Notes under the pieces: model-generated
Seen by the model: the letters and a program-made list of their open reading frames with translations, nothing else
Database searches by the model: none
What the model was told of the DNA's origin: nothing
Made by a program: the position numbers and the translations under genes
DNA from: an uncultured Halomonas sp.
GTDB taxonomy: Bacteria > Pseudomonadota > Gammaproteobacteria > Pseudomonadales > Halomonadaceae
Direction: 5' to 3'
Assembly (NCBI RefSeq): GCF_946887195.1
Contig: NZ_CAMPKE010000003.1
Location: 1 to 64,000 of the forward strand
Length of the DNA: 64,000 nucleotides
Part shown: piece after piece, positions 25,378 through 35,616 of the stretch
Layout of the letters: each line of letters opens with the position of its first letter
Numbering within the stretch: the first letter of the stretch is position 1

Positions 25378-25913
25378 GCGGGGTGTCTGGCATGCACGGG
25401 CTCATTCGGCTGAGCCGCTGGCTGGAGATCGGGTGCCGCGTCATCGCCGGTGGCGCCCTGATCGCGATGCTTTCGGTGACCATCGTCGACGTGGCGCTGC
25501 GCTACCTGTTCCGGCTGACCGACGGCGCGCTGGACTGGAGCGTGGTGGGCAGTGTCGAGCTGGTCAGCTATCTGATGCTGTTCTCGCTGCTGGCGGCGAT
25601 GGCCGCCAACGTCGAGAAGGGCCAGGTGGTGGTCGAGGCCTTCAGCCATGGCCTGAGCGACAGTCTCAAGACGCGTATCGCCGGGGTCTACCTGCTGGGC
25701 TTCGCGGCGCTCGGCGCGTTGCTCTGCATGGGGCTGTGGCAATCTGCGCTGAGCGCCGCGGCGCACGGCGAGATCACCCAGGACCTGCGCCTCCCGATGG
25801 CGCCCATCTACTACGTGGCGTCGGGATTGTGCGCCCTGCTCGGCGTGCGCTGCCTGCTGCACGCGGTGCTGAGCGGTATCTTCGGTCACGCGGTGGAGCC
25901 CACGCATGAGTAG
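25374..25913 (+). CDS. dctQ: TRAP transporter small permease, DctQ type
   Basis: This protein of up to 179 residues has four hydrophobic helices (IAGGALIAMLSVTIVDVALRY; LVSYLMLFSLLAAMAA; LLGFAALGALLCMGL; YYVASGLCALLGV), the standard small TRAP subunit. A GTG at 25374 overlaps the dctP stop as GTGA. ATG 25392 is an alternative start six codons in, and neither has a strong Shine-Dalgarno. The gene overlaps dctM by 8 bp, so the three subunits are translationally coupled. Confidence 0.87.
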   Translation: MSGVSGMHGLIRLSRWLEIGCRVIAGGALIAMLSVTIVDVALRYLFRLTDGALDWSVVGSVELVSYLMLFSLLAAMAANVEKGQVVVEAFSHGLSDSLKTRIAGVYLLGFAALGALLCMGLWQSALSAAAHGEITQDLRLPMAPIYYVASGLCALLGVRCLLHAVLSGIFGHAVEPTHE

Positions 25914-27198
25914 CGAATTGATCGGCGCGCTGGGCCTGGGCGGGCTGCTGGTACTGATGGTCCTGCGCGTGCCGGTGGCGCTGTGCATGTTGATCGTCGG
26001 CGTGGTCGGCTTCTCGCTCATCATCTCCTGGGACGCCGCCATCTCGATGGTCAAGTCGGTGCCGGTCGAGGTGCTGACGAACTATAGCTTCAGCGCCATC
26101 CCGATGTTCATCCTGATGGGTGTGCTGGCCGCGCACTCGGGCATGGCCGGCAAGCTGTTCAACTCCACGCGCACGCTGTGCGGTGGCTGGAAGGGTGGTC
26201 TGGCGATCGCCGCGGTGGGCTCGTGCGGCATCTTCTCGGCGATCTCGGGGTCGTCGCTGGCCACCGCCAGCACCATGACCCGGGTGGCCCTGCCGGAGAT
26301 GGAGCGCCACGGCTACAACCGCGGCCTGGCCACCGGCGCACTGGCCGCCGGCGGCACGCTGGGGATCATGATCCCGCCGAGCATCGCGCTGTTGATCTAC
26401 GCCATTCTCACCGAGCAATCGGTCGGCGACATGTTCGTCGCCGGCATCATCCCCGGGCTCATGGGGCTTCTGTTCTATGCCCTGACGGTGACACTGATGA
26501 TGCGCCTCAGGCCGCAGCTGGCGGTGCCCGGCGAGCCCACCGCGTGGTCCGAGAAGCTGCGCTCGCTGGCAGGGCTGGTGCCGTTCTTCGGCGTGTTCCT
26601 GATCATCATCCTGGGCATCTACTTCGGCCTGTTCACGCCCACCGAAGGAGCCAGCGTGGGTGCGTTCGCCACGCTGATATACGCGTTGGCCAAGGGCATG
26701 CGCGCGCGTGGACTGTGGGCCTCGGTGCAGGAGACCCTGGCGCTGTCGACGGTGGTGTTCTTCATGCTGGTGGGTGCCGAGACGCTGGGCTACTTCATCT
26801 CGGTGTCGCGCATCTCGTTCTCGATCAGCGATGCGCTCTACGGGCTGGAGCTGTCACCGATGATGGTGCTGCTGGGCATCCTGCTGCTCTACTTCGTGCT
26901 CGGCATGTTCATGGATTCCATCGCCATGCTGGTGATCACCGTGCCGGTGGTATTCCCGATCATCCAGGCGCTGGGCATCGACCCGGTGTGGTTCGGCATC
27001 GTCACTGTGCTGACCGTGGAGCTCGGGCTGATCACGCCACCGGTGGGCATGAACGTGTTCGTGATCAAGGCGATGGCGCCGCACGTGGGGCTGGGCGAGA
27101 TATTCAAGGGCGTGGCGCCGTTCATCGTCTCCGACCTGGTACGGCTGACGCTGCTGGTGCTGTTCCCGGTGCTCTCGACGTTCCTGTTGACGGTGTAG
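25906..27198 (+). CDS. dctM: TRAP transporter large permease, DctM type
   Basis: This 430-residue membrane protein has about twelve helices, the usual length for DctM. Family segments include SGSSLATASTMTRVALPEM, GTLGIMIPPSIALLIYA and ITPPVGMNVFVIK. The ATG has GGAG 8 nt upstream within dctQ. It is the last gene of the TRAP operon. The LysR gene begins 18 bp later on the same strand and may be partly co-transcribed. Confidence 0.93.
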   Translation: MSSELIGALGLGGLLVLMVLRVPVALCMLIVGVVGFSLIISWDAAISMVKSVPVEVLTNYSFSAIPMFILMGVLAAHSGMAGKLFNSTRTLCGGWKGGLAIAAVGSCGIFSAISGSSLATASTMTRVALPEMERHGYNRGLATGALAAGGTLGIMIPPSIALLIYAILTEQSVGDMFVAGIIPGLMGLLFYALTVTLMMRLRPQLAVPGEPTAWSEKLRSLAGLVPFFGVFLIIILGIYFGLFTPTEGASVGAFATLIYALAKGMRARGLWASVQETLALSTVVFFMLVGAETLGYFISVSRISFSISDALYGLELSPMMVLLGILLLYFVLGMFMDSIAMLVITVPVVFPIIQALGIDPVWFGIVTVLTVELGLITPPVGMNVFVIKAMAPHVGLGEIFKGVAPFIVSDLVRLTLLVLFPVLSTFLLTV

Positions 27199-27216
27199 CG
27201 ATTCAGGCGAATCCCC

Positions 27217-28140
27217 ATGCTCGACTCACGCATCAAGCTGCGCCATCTGCAGGCCTTTCTCGAAGTCGCCAGGCGCCAGAGCTTCGCCCGGGCGGCCGAC
27301 AGCCTGGCGGTGACCCAGCCGGCGATGTCCAAGACCATCCGCGAGCTGGAGGAGGCGGTAGCGGCGGCGCTGTTCGAGCGCGGACCGCGCGGGGTGACGC
27401 TGACCCCCGCCGGGCTGGCGCTGATGCGCCACGCCGGGCCGGCGCTCAATGCCCTGCAGGAGGGCCTGGCGGCGGTACGTCAGCCCGCCGCGGGCGCGGC
27501 GCTGGTGCGCCTGGGCGCGCTGTCGACGGTGGAGGAGGGCCTGCTGCCGCAGGCGCTGGAGCGGCTGCATGCCGAATCGCCGGAGATCCGCCTGCAGGTG
27601 CTGACCGGGCCCAGTGCCTACCTGCTCTCGCAACTGGGCCTGGGCGAGCTCGATCTGGTGGTGGGCCGCATGAGCGAGGCGCGCGAGATCCGCGGGCTGA
27701 GCTTCGAGCATCTCTACCACGAGCCGCTGGTGCTGGTGGCGCGTGTTGGGCATCCGTTAGCTTCGCAGGCCGAGCCCGGTGCCGAGGCGCTGGGCCAGTA
27801 CCCCTGGGTGGTGCCGCCGGCGCCGACCACGTTGCGCGAGCAGGTCGAGCGCTTCTGGGTCGAGCAGGGTGGCCCGCCGCCGCCGATCGCCCTGGAGACC
27901 CTGTCGCTGGCGCTGAGCCGGCGCTACGTGCAGCGCTCCTCGGCGCTGTGGGTCGCGCCGCTGGATGCGGTGCGCGGCGACCTGGAGGCGGGCACGCTGC
28001 GGCGCCTGCCGGTCGATCTCGAGGCGCACGGCGGTTCGGTGGGGCTGTGCGTCAACGCCACGCGGGCGCTGTCGCCCGCCGCCGAGCGACTATGCGCGCA
28101 GCTGCGCACCCTGGCGGGCGAGAGAGAGCCAAAGACATAA
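27217..28140 (+). CDS. pcaQ: LysR-family regulator PcaQ
   Basis: This 307-residue LysR protein has an N-terminal helix-turn-helix (ARAADSLAVTQPAMSKTIRELEE) and an effector domain. The start RIKLRHLQAFLEVARRQSFARAA matches the PcaQ subgroup, which activates protocatechuate genes in response to beta-carboxy-muconate or carboxymuconolactone. It lies just upstream of pcaHG on the same strand rather than divergently. A perfect ATAACC-N4-GGTTAT box covers its own stop codon, directly before pcaH, matching the PcaQ site described in Sinorhizobium. Confidence 0.85.
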   Translation: MLDSRIKLRHLQAFLEVARRQSFARAADSLAVTQPAMSKTIRELEEAVAAALFERGPRGVTLTPAGLALMRHAGPALNALQEGLAAVRQPAAGAALVRLGALSTVEEGLLPQALERLHAESPEIRLQVLTGPSAYLLSQLGLGELDLVVGRMSEAREIRGLSFEHLYHEPLVLVARVGHPLASQAEPGAEALGQYPWVVPPAPTTLREQVERFWVEQGGPPPPIALETLSLALSRRYVQRSSALWVAPLDAVRGDLEAGTLRRLPVDLEAHGGSVGLCVNATRALSPAAERLCAQLRTLAGEREPKT

Positions 28141-28152
28141 CCTATTGGTTAT
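28137..28152 (+). promoter_or_regulatory. PcaQ binding box upstream of pcaH
   Basis: ATAACC-TATT-GGTTAT is a perfect 16-bp palindrome. The TAA stop of pcaQ (28138-28140) lies inside it, and the pcaH ATG is 85 bp downstream. The form agrees with the published PcaQ motif ATAACC-N4-GGTTA. Confidence 0.75.
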
Positions 28153-28236
28153 GCCGGGGCGGCGACTTTTCACTTGGCAGCCGCGCCGCGTCGGCGACAA
28201 TGGCCCGAACACACCGCCTAACGGATGGAGTTCGTC

Positions 28237-28986
28237 ATGCCCCTCAACGCCGACAAGCGCTTCGTCGCGCGCGACCGCAACTGGCATCCCGCCGCGCACA
28301 CGCCGGGCTACAAGACCACGGTGGCCCGCTCGCCGCGCCAGGCGCCGGTCAGCCTGCAGTCACCCAGCGTCTCCGAGCTCAGCGGTCCCGAGTTCACGAA
28401 CCTGCGCATGGGGCCCCACGATAACGACCTGCTGCTCAACTATCGTGAGAACCTGGGGCGCGAGGGAAGCGCTCAGGACGGGCTGCCGATCGGCGAGCGC
28501 ATCATCATGTTCGGTCGTGTGGTCGATCAGTTCGGCAAGCCGGTGCCGCACACGCTGGTGGAGATGTGGCAGGCCAACGCCGGCGGCCGCTACCGCCATA
28601 AGAAGGACAGCTACCTGGCCCCGCTCGACCCCAACTTCGGCGGCGTGGGGCGCTGCCTGACCGACGAGGACGGCTGGTATCGCTTTCGCACCGTCAGACC
28701 CGGCCCCTATCCCTGGCCCAACGGCATCAACACCTGGCGCCCGGCGCATATCCACGTCTCGGTGATGGGGCCGTCGATCTCCACACGCCTGATCACCCAG
28801 ATGTACTTCGAGGGCGATCCGCTGATTCCGATCTGCCCCATCGTGCAGACGCTGGCCTGCCAGGAAGCCGTCGAGACCATGATCGGCCGCCTCGACATGG
28901 GCCATAGCCGCCCCATGGATTGCCTGGCCTATCGCTTCGATCTGGTGATACGCGGCGAACTGCAGACCTACTTCGAGAACGTTTGA
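28237..28986 (+). CDS. pcaH: Protocatechuate 3,4-dioxygenase beta subunit
   Basis: The beta subunit carries the Fe(III) site for intradiol cleavage of protocatechuate. Ligand positions can be seen in this 249-residue chain: tyrosine in [10 protein letters not shown], tyrosine in RPGPYPWPN, and two histidines in WRPAHIHVS. The start ATG 28237 has GGAG 6 nt upstream; an upstream in-frame ATG (28225) is less well placed. pcaG follows 15 bp later. Expression probably depends on PcaQ through the box at 28137-28152. Confidence 0.94.
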   Translation: MPLNADKRFVARDRNWHPAAHTPGYKTTVARSPRQAPVSLQSPSVSELSGPEFTNLRMGPHDNDLLLNYRENLGREGSAQDGLPIGERIIMFGRVVDQFGKPVPHTLVEMWQANAGGRYRHKKDSYLAPLDPNFGGVGRCLTDEDGWYRFRTVRPGPYPWPNGINTWRPAHIHVSVMGPSISTRLITQMYFEGDPLIPICPIVQTLACQEAVETMIGRLDMGHSRPMDCLAYRFDLVIRGELQTYFENV

Positions 28987-29001
28987 GACCGGGGAACGCT
29001 C

Positions 29002-29637
29002 ATGAAACAGCCGAATTCGACACCCACCAGCGAACTGCTGCTGCGCGAGACCGCCTCGCAGACCGCCGGCCCCTACGTGCACATCGGCCTGGCGCTGGAC
29101 GTCGCCGGCCTGCCGCCGCGCGAGGAGGAAATATGGAACCGCATGGCCACGCCGGAGGCCGAGGGCGAGCTCATCGAGGTGGTCGGCAGCGTCATCGACG
29201 GCAACAATGATCTGGTGCGCGACGCCTTCATCGAGGCCTGGCAGGCCGATGCCCGCGGCGAGTACCAGTGCGACTTCGACCTCGAGAAGCCGTTCAACAG
29301 TTTCGGGCGCACCGCCACCACCGTCGAGACCGGCGGCGAGTGGTCGCTGATCACCGTCAAGCCGGGTGTGGTGAACGGCTGCAACGGCAAGCCGATGGCG
29401 CCGCATATCAACCTGGCGGTATTCGCCCGCGGCATCAACGTGCAACTCAATACGCGGCTCTACTTCGACGACGAGAACGAGGCCAACGCGGCCTGCCCGA
29501 TCCTCAACGCGGTGGAATCGCCGGCACGCCGCCAGACGCTGATCGCACGGCGCGAAGCGGGCGAGGGCGGCACGCCGCGCTATCGCCTGGACATTCGCCT
29601 GCAGGGCGAGGGCGAGACGGTATTCTTCGATTTTTGA
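29002..29637 (+). CDS. pcaG: Protocatechuate 3,4-dioxygenase alpha subunit
   Basis: This 211-residue alpha subunit of the same intradiol family keeps the fold but lacks the iron ligands, as expected (HINLAVFARG replaces the HIH motif of the beta chain). Segments TAGPYVHIGLALD and DAFIEAWQADARGEY are typical. The ATG follows CCGGGGA. It forms the holoenzyme with PcaH and is followed by a clear terminator. Confidence 0.94.
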   Translation: MKQPNSTPTSELLLRETASQTAGPYVHIGLALDVAGLPPREEEIWNRMATPEAEGELIEVVGSVIDGNNDLVRDAFIEAWQADARGEYQCDFDLEKPFNSFGRTATTVETGGEWSLITVKPGVVNGCNGKPMAPHINLAVFARGINVQLNTRLYFDDENEANAACPILNAVESPARRQTLIARREAGEGGTPRYRLDIRLQGEGETVFFDF

Positions 29638-29662
29638 GTTGCTGCGCCATGATGCGCTGAGA

Positions 29663-29692
29663 ACCGCTGTCCGGATGGGCGGCGGTTTTTTT
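29663..29692 (+). terminator. Rho-independent terminator after pcaHG
   Basis: ACCGCTGTCC pairs with GGGCGGCGGT (two G-T pairs) around a GGAT loop, followed by seven T. It also separates pcaG from the convergent AraC gene. Confidence 0.85.
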
Positions 29693-29705
29693 GTGCGCGG
29701 CGAGC

Positions 29706-30587
29706 CTAGTGCCGCAGGCGAAACGCCTTTGGCGAATCCCCGGTGTGACGCTTGAAGAAGCGCGTGAAATAAGCCGGCTCGGAGAAGCCGAGGGTATCGG
29801 CGACCTGGCTGATGGTCATGTTGGTATAAGTCAGCTGGCGCTTGGCCTCGAGCAGTAGCCGCTCGTGCAGCAGTTGCAGGGCACTGCGTCCGGCCAGGCG
29901 CCGGCACAGCGTGTTGAGGTGCGCGCTGGTCATGCCGAGCTGCGAGGCCAGCGCCTCGATGGTCGGCTGCTCGGCGTAGTGGGCATCGATCAGTGTCTGG
30001 AAGCGCTGCAGGTGCGCCTGGCCCTTGTCGTGGCGCCGGGCGGGGATCGGTCGGCGGCGCTGGGCACGGCGCGCGACCCGCACGCACAGCGCCTGGATCA
30101 GGGCATGCAGCAGCGCATCGCGCCCCTCGGCCGGGCGGCGATACTCGGCATCGATCTGCGCGACCAGCGAGGCCATGATCGAAGCCTCGTCCTGCCCCGC
30201 GAGCGGATAGTGGGCGGCGTGATTGAGCACCTCGCCCTGGCGCTCCAGGCGCTCGATCAGATGCGTGGCCAGCGGCTTGGCCAGGCTGATGACGTGGCCG
30301 TCGATATCGCGCGAGAAGCGAAAGCCGTGAATCGCCATGGCCGGCACCACGATCAGCAGCGGCCCTGCGAGCCGGCGCTCAGTTCCCTCCAGTTGCAGTT
30401 CCACCTGGCCCTCGCGAATGTGCAACAGATGCACCAGATCGACGTGGCGGTGTGTCTTGATGTGCCAGTCGTGCAGGCGGCTGCGCTCGGCGATCGATTC
30501 GCAGTGCAGCAGATCCGGCGTCGGCCACTGGCGCGTCTCGCCGTAGAGCTTGAACACCGGCACGGAGCCGCGTTGCAGGTCGTTCAT
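29706..30587 (-). CDS. pobR: AraC-family regulator, PobR type
   Basis: This 293-residue protein has an N-terminal cupin-like sensor domain (HVDLVHLLHIREGQVELQLEG, PLLIVVPAMAIHGFRFS) and a C-terminal AraC domain with two helix-turn-helix units (TIEALASQLGMTSAHLNTL; ISQVADTLGFSEPAYFTRFF). It diverges from pobA by 177 bp. An AraC-type PobR that activates pobA with 4-hydroxybenzoate is known in Pseudomonas and Azotobacter. ATG 30587 with AGGA at 9 nt is chosen over the longer frame. The AT-rich stretch 30636-30680 probably holds the divergent promoters. Confidence 0.83.
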   Translation of the reverse strand: MNDLQRGSVPVFKLYGETRQWPTPDLLHCESIAERSRLHDWHIKTHRHVDLVHLLHIREGQVELQLEGTERRLAGPLLIVVPAMAIHGFRFSRDIDGHVISLAKPLATHLIERLERQGEVLNHAAHYPLAGQDEASIMASLVAQIDAEYRRPAEGRDALLHALIQALCVRVARRAQRRRPIPARRHDKGQAHLQRFQTLIDAHYAEQPTIEALASQLGMTSAHLNTLCRRLAGRSALQLLHERLLLEAKRQLTYTNMTISQVADTLGFSEPAYFTRFFKRHTGDSPKAFRLRH

Positions 30588-30677
30588 GAGGTGGCGTCCT
30601 GACTGAAGGTTCGGAGTCGACCAAAGTCGTGGGCGTATCTTATAAATATCCAAGTCTTCATAGCGATTTTGCCTTAA

Positions 30678-31949
<1,272 letters not shown>

Positions 31950-31994
31950 GCGATCGCCAAGGGTTCCCATTCGAATCGAGTCTCTAATCAAACG

Positions 31995-32009
31995 ATACTC
32001 TATGGGTAT
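31995..32009. promoter_or_regulatory. ATAC-N7-GTAT site at the 3' end of the LysR gene
   Basis: ATAC-TCTATGG-GTAT matches the BenM/CatM consensus ATAC-N7-GTAT, with an extra flanking G/C pair. It overlaps the stop codon of the LysR gene, about 900 bp from the catB promoter site. It could be a remote or chance site. Confidence 0.4.
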
Positions 32010-32902
32010 CGCCCGCTGCGACGATTCTCCACCAGCACCGCGAGGATCTCGTTGGCCGCCAGCATGATGTCCGACGGCGCCTCGCCGCGGCGTCGGCTAC
32101 AGATGATCGGCGTGGTGATGTGCTTTTCCGCCAAGCGTACATAGGCGATGCCGTCGCGTCGCAGGTGCGAGACTTGCTCGGGAACCAAGGTGATACCCAT
32201 ATCGGAGACGACCAGACCCATGGCGGTCTGCATCTCGTTGGCTTCCTGGGCGACATGCACCTTGAGCCCGCGACGACGGAACAGGCCGAGTACGATGTCG
32301 GCCAGGCTGGGGCGCGGCGTCGCCGGGAACAGCACTAGCGGATATCTGGCCAACTCGGCGAGCGTTGGAGTGGTACCTTCCAGCGGATGCCCGCAGGGTA
32401 GTGCAGCGATGATCGGTTCCTCGAAGAGTATCTCCTGCTCGACCTCGGGATCGTCGATCTGCAGCCGACCGAAGCCGATATCGATACGTCCCGCCTTGAG
32501 CGCCTGGATCTGCTGTACCGTAGTCAGCTCGACCAGCGTCAACTCGACGTTATCCTTTTGTCGCAATCCTCGCACCAGCAGCGGAAGCTGCCCATAAAAC
32601 ACCGATGGTACGAAGCCGATGCCGAATATCTGGCGCTTGCTGCGTGCCATATGCCGCGTGGCGGCCACCGTGGTGTCGACCTTCTCCAATACCTGCAAGG
32701 CATGCTCGTGAAAGAACTGACCGGTCGGCGTCAGGGCCAGTCCACGCGAGCTTCTCTTGAATAGCTGGGTTCCCAGCTCCGCCTCCAACTGTTTGATTTG
32801 ACGCGTCAATGGCGGTTGCGCCATGTGCAGGCGCTCGGCCGCGCGGGTCAGGTTGAGCTCCTCCGCGACGATGCAGAAGTAGCGCAGGTGGCGTAGCTCC
32901 AT
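32000..32902 (-). CDS. catR: LysR-family regulator, CatR/BenM/CatM type
   Basis: This 300-residue protein begins MELRHLRYFCIVAEELNLT and has the helix-turn-helix AAERLHMAQPPLTRQIKQLE, the hallmark of the CatR/BenM/CatM group. Those regulators activate benzoate and catechol genes with cis,cis-muconate (and benzoate for BenM). It diverges from catB by 101 bp. The ATG at 32902 has GGAGG 4 nt upstream, and that signal lies inside an ATAC-N7-GTAT box, which predicts autorepression. With catB-catC-catA and benABCDKE in one direction, a single regulator could control both blocks. Confidence 0.88.
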   Translation of the reverse strand: MELRHLRYFCIVAEELNLTRAAERLHMAQPPLTRQIKQLEAELGTQLFKRSSRGLALTPTGQFFHEHALQVLEKVDTTVAATRHMARSKRQIFGIGFVPSVFYGQLPLLVRGLRQKDNVELTLVELTTVQQIQALKAGRIDIGFGRLQIDDPEVEQEILFEEPIIAALPCGHPLEGTTPTLAELARYPLVLFPATPRPSLADIVLGLFRRRGLKVHVAQEANEMQTAMGLVVSDMGITLVPEQVSHLRRDGIAYVRLAEKHITTPIICSRRRGEAPSDIMLAANEILAVLVENRRSGRYP

Positions 32903-32903
32903 G

Positions 32904-32918
32904 ATACCTCCAGGGTAT
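32904..32918. promoter_or_regulatory. BenM/CatM-type box in the catR-catB promoter region
   Basis: ATACC-TCCAG-GGTAT fits ATAC-N7-GTAT exactly and covers the LysR Shine-Dalgarno. A second dyad, GGAAGGA-N18-TCCTTCC (32919-32950) with inner CCAA/TTGG, follows on the catB side. Confidence 0.7.
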
Positions 32919-33003
32919 GGAAGGACACCCAAACGATATTGGTTCCTTCCCGTGCCTGCAATCAAAGTGACATCAACTTCAGATTGTTGGAACCGGAGAG
33001 CCC

Positions 33004-34125
33004 ATGCCCAGTTTGATCGAGTCCATCGAGACGCTGCTGGTCGACCTGCCGACGATTCGCCCGCACAAGCTGTCGATGACCACCATGGCCTGCCAGACGC
33101 TGGTGATCGTGCGCATGCGCCACTCCGACGGCATCGAGGGGCTGGGCGAGGCGACCACCATCGGCGGTCTGAGCTACGGCCCCGAAAGTCCGGAGGGCAT
33201 CAAGCTGACCATCGACCGCTACCTCGCGCCGCTGCTCATCGGCCAGCCTTCTAGCAACCTCAACGCCCTGCGTGCGCGCATGAACCGTCACGTGCGTGGC
33301 AACAGCTTCGCCAAGTCGGGGCTCGAGACCGCCCTGCTCGACGCCCAGGGCAAGCGCCTGGGGCTGTCGGTGGCCGAGCTGCTGGGCGGCGCGCGCCACG
33401 ACCACCTGCCGGTGCTGTGGACGCTGGCCAGCGGCGATACCGAGCGCGACATCGACGAGGCCTTCCAGCGCCTCGACCAGCGCCGCCACTGCGACTTCAA
33501 GCTCAAGATCGGCGCCAACGCCGTGGATGACGACGTGCGCCACGTCAGTGCCATCAAGCGGGCGCTCGGCGATCGCGCCAGCGTGCGCGTCGACGTCAAC
33601 CAGGCCTGGGACGAGGCTACCGCCGCGCGCGGCATCGCCGCCCTGGAGGCCGCCGACATCGAGTTGATCGAGCAGCCGATTCCGGCGCGCGAGTACGCCG
33701 GCCTGACGCGTCTGGCCGAGCGCTTCATCGTGCCGATGCTCGCCGACGAGGCGGTCCACGACGCCACCGACGGCTTCACCCTCGCCGCCGCCGGCTTCAG
33801 CGGCGCTTTCGCGCTGAAGATCGCCAAGGCCGGCGGTCCGCGCGGCGCGCTGGAATTGGCCGGCGTGGCCCAGGCCGCGGGCATCGGCCTGTATGGCGGC
33901 ACCATGCTGGAAGGCACGCTGGGTACCGCGGCGGCGCTGCACGCCTGGGCGACGCTGCCCGAGATGGCCTGGGGCACCGAGATGTTCGGGCCGCTGCTGC
34001 TCAAGGACGACATCGTCGCCGAGCCGCTGCACTTCCACGACTTCGGCGTCGACCTGCCCCGGGGACCGGGGCTCGGCATCACCCTCGATGAAGACAAGCT
34101 GGCCCACTACACACGGAAACCCTGA
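33004..34125 (+). CDS. catB: Muconate cycloisomerase
   Basis: CatB lactonises cis,cis-muconate to muconolactone. This 373-residue enolase-superfamily protein has the catalytic lysine motif FKLKIG and metal ligands in VDVNQAW, ELIEQP and MLADEAV. ALKIAKAGG and the C-terminal MFGPLLLKDDIV agree with CatB of Pseudomonas (about 370 residues). GGAG precedes the ATG. It is the first gene after the divergent LysR. A 127-bp inverted repeat separates it from catC. Confidence 0.95.
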   Translation: MPSLIESIETLLVDLPTIRPHKLSMTTMACQTLVIVRMRHSDGIEGLGEATTIGGLSYGPESPEGIKLTIDRYLAPLLIGQPSSNLNALRARMNRHVRGNSFAKSGLETALLDAQGKRLGLSVAELLGGARHDHLPVLWTLASGDTERDIDEAFQRLDQRRHCDFKLKIGANAVDDDVRHVSAIKRALGDRASVRVDVNQAWDEATAARGIAALEAADIELIEQPIPAREYAGLTRLAERFIVPMLADEAVHDATDGFTLAAAGFSGAFALKIAKAGGPRGALELAGVAQAAGIGLYGGTMLEGTLGTAAALHAWATLPEMAWGTEMFGPLLLKDDIVAEPLHFHDFGVDLPRGPGLGITLDEDKLAHYTRKP

Positions 34126-34248
34126 TTTATTGCTGCGCTCGATATCCTGGCCGCCGGCGGTACTCACAATCCTCATTGAGCCGCCAGTCAACTCCGGTTG
34201 CTGCGTTCCGGCGGCGGCCAGCCTCTCATCGCTCGCGACATAAATCAG
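34122..34248. repeat. 127-bp imperfect inverted repeat between catB and catC
   Basis: CTGATTTAT (34122-34130, overlapping the catB stop) is mirrored by ATAAATCAG (34240-34248). CTGGCCGCCG (34147-34156) is mirrored by CGGCGGCCAG (34212-34221). Inside, GGCGG and CTCA pair with TGAG and CCGCC (34156-34185). The whole gap can fold into one long hairpin. It does not resemble the 126-bp repeats elsewhere in the window. Confidence 0.7.
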
Positions 34249-34281
34249 CGCTCCCTGGCCACGCTAAATAAGGAGGAAGCA

Positions 34282-34572
34282 ATGCTTTTTCAAGTGGAAA
34301 TGACCGTCAAGCTGCCGCCCGACATGCCGGCCGAGCGTGCCGCCGAGATCAAGGCGACCGAGAAGGCCTATTCGCAAAAACTCCAGGACCAGGGCAAGTG
34401 GCGTCACTTGTGGCGGGTCGCCGGCAGCTACGCCAACGTCAGCATCTTCGACGTGGAGGACAACGCCGAACTGCAGGAGATCGTCTCGAACCTGCCGCTG
34501 TTCCCCTTCATGGAGATCGACGTCAAACCGTTGTGCCGCCACCCGTCGTCGATTCGTGACGACGACCGCTGA
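34282..34572 (+). CDS. catC: Muconolactone delta-isomerase
   Basis: CatC converts muconolactone to 3-oxoadipate enol-lactone, the point where the catechol and protocatechuate branches meet. The 96-residue protein has the full family length and typical segments MLFQVEMTVKLPPDMP, GKWRHLWRVAG, NVSIFDV and LPLFPFMEIDV. The ATG at 34282 is preceded by a strong AAGGAGG. It lies between catB and catA, in the common catBCA order. Confidence 0.95.
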   Translation: MLFQVEMTVKLPPDMPAERAAEIKATEKAYSQKLQDQGKWRHLWRVAGSYANVSIFDVEDNAELQEIVSNLPLFPFMEIDVKPLCRHPSSIRDDDR

Positions 34573-34631
34573 AGCGGCGTAATCACTACGACCGGCGTAA
34601 TCAGTACAAGCATAAAACCGAGGACATGACC

Positions 34632-35564
34632 ATGAGCGTGAAGATTTTCGATACCCCCGAAGTCCAGGATTTCCTCGAGACCGTCAGCGGCTTCGAGCAG
34701 AGCGGCGGCAGCGAGCGCGGCAAGCGGATCCTGCACCGGCTGCTCTCCGACATCTACAAGCTGATCGACGACTTCGACGTCACCCCAGCGGAGTTCTGGT
34801 CGGCCATCAGCCTGCTCAACGAGCTCGGCGGCGAGAAGCAGGCGGGCCTACTGGCGCCCGGGCTGGGCTTCGATCACTACCTCGACATGCGCATGGACGC
34901 CGCCGACGAGCAGGCTGGCCTGACCGGCGGTACGCCGCGCACCATCGAGGGTCCGCTCTATGTGGCCGGCGCGCCGGTCGCCGAGGGCGAGGCACGCATG
35001 GATGATGGCAAGGATGATGGTGACGTGATGTGGCTGACCGGCCAGGTGCGTGACACCGATGGCCAGCCGATCGCAGGCGCCCTGGTCGAGATCTGGCACG
35101 CCGATTCCAAGGGCAACTACTCGTTCTTCGACCCTTCGCAGTCCGACTACAACCTGCGTCGCGGCATTCGCACCGACGCCGAAGGCCGCTACCGCGCGCG
35201 CAGCATCATTCCTTCCGGCTACGGCGTGCCGCCGGGCAGCCCGACCCAGCAGGTGTTGGATCTGCTCGGTCGCCACGGCCAGCGCCCGGCGCACATCCAC
35301 TTCTTCGTCTCGGCGCCGGGGCATCGCCACCTGACCACCCAAATCAACCTGGCCGGCGACGCGTACACCTATGACGACTTCGCCTTCGCCACCCGCGAGG
35401 AGCTGGTGGTTGAGGCCAAGCGCATCGAGGACGCCGCCGAGGCCGACAAGCGCGGCCTGGACGCGCCCTTCACCGAGGTGGTGTTCGACGTCGAGCTGGC
35501 AGCGACAGAGCGCCACGAGCTGCAGAGCCGCCATGCGCGCCCGCGTGCCCTCGAGACCGCCTGA
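34632..35564 (+). CDS. catA: Catechol 1,2-dioxygenase
   Basis: This 310-residue Fe(III) intradiol dioxygenase cleaves catechol to cis,cis-muconate. Its N-terminal helical domain serves dimerisation. The catalytic domain has tyrosine ligands in KGNYSFF and EGRYRARSI and histidines in [17 protein letters not shown] 34632 is favoured over 34626 because AGGA lies 7 nt upstream. It follows catC by 59 bp and precedes benA by 52 bp, so catBCA and benABCD are probably one transcript. Confidence 0.95.
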   Translation: MSVKIFDTPEVQDFLETVSGFEQSGGSERGKRILHRLLSDIYKLIDDFDVTPAEFWSAISLLNELGGEKQAGLLAPGLGFDHYLDMRMDAADEQAGLTGGTPRTIEGPLYVAGAPVAEGEARMDDGKDDGDVMWLTGQVRDTDGQPIAGALVEIWHADSKGNYSFFDPSQSDYNLRRGIRTDAEGRYRARSIIPSGYGVPPGSPTQQVLDLLGRHGQRPAHIHFFVSAPGHRHLTTQINLAGDAYTYDDFAFATREELVVEAKRIEDAAEADKRGLDAPFTEVVFDVELAATERHELQSRHARPRALETA

Positions 35565-35616
35565 AGCGAACCTTCCAACAATCGAGCGCCGCGCGAGCGG
35601 CGCCAAGGAGTCGACC

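Noticed and set aside
26178..28424. 748-codon open frame crossing dctM and pcaQ
   Set aside because: Out-of-frame reading of two well-recognised genes, with Arg/Gly/Ala-rich sequence and no domain.
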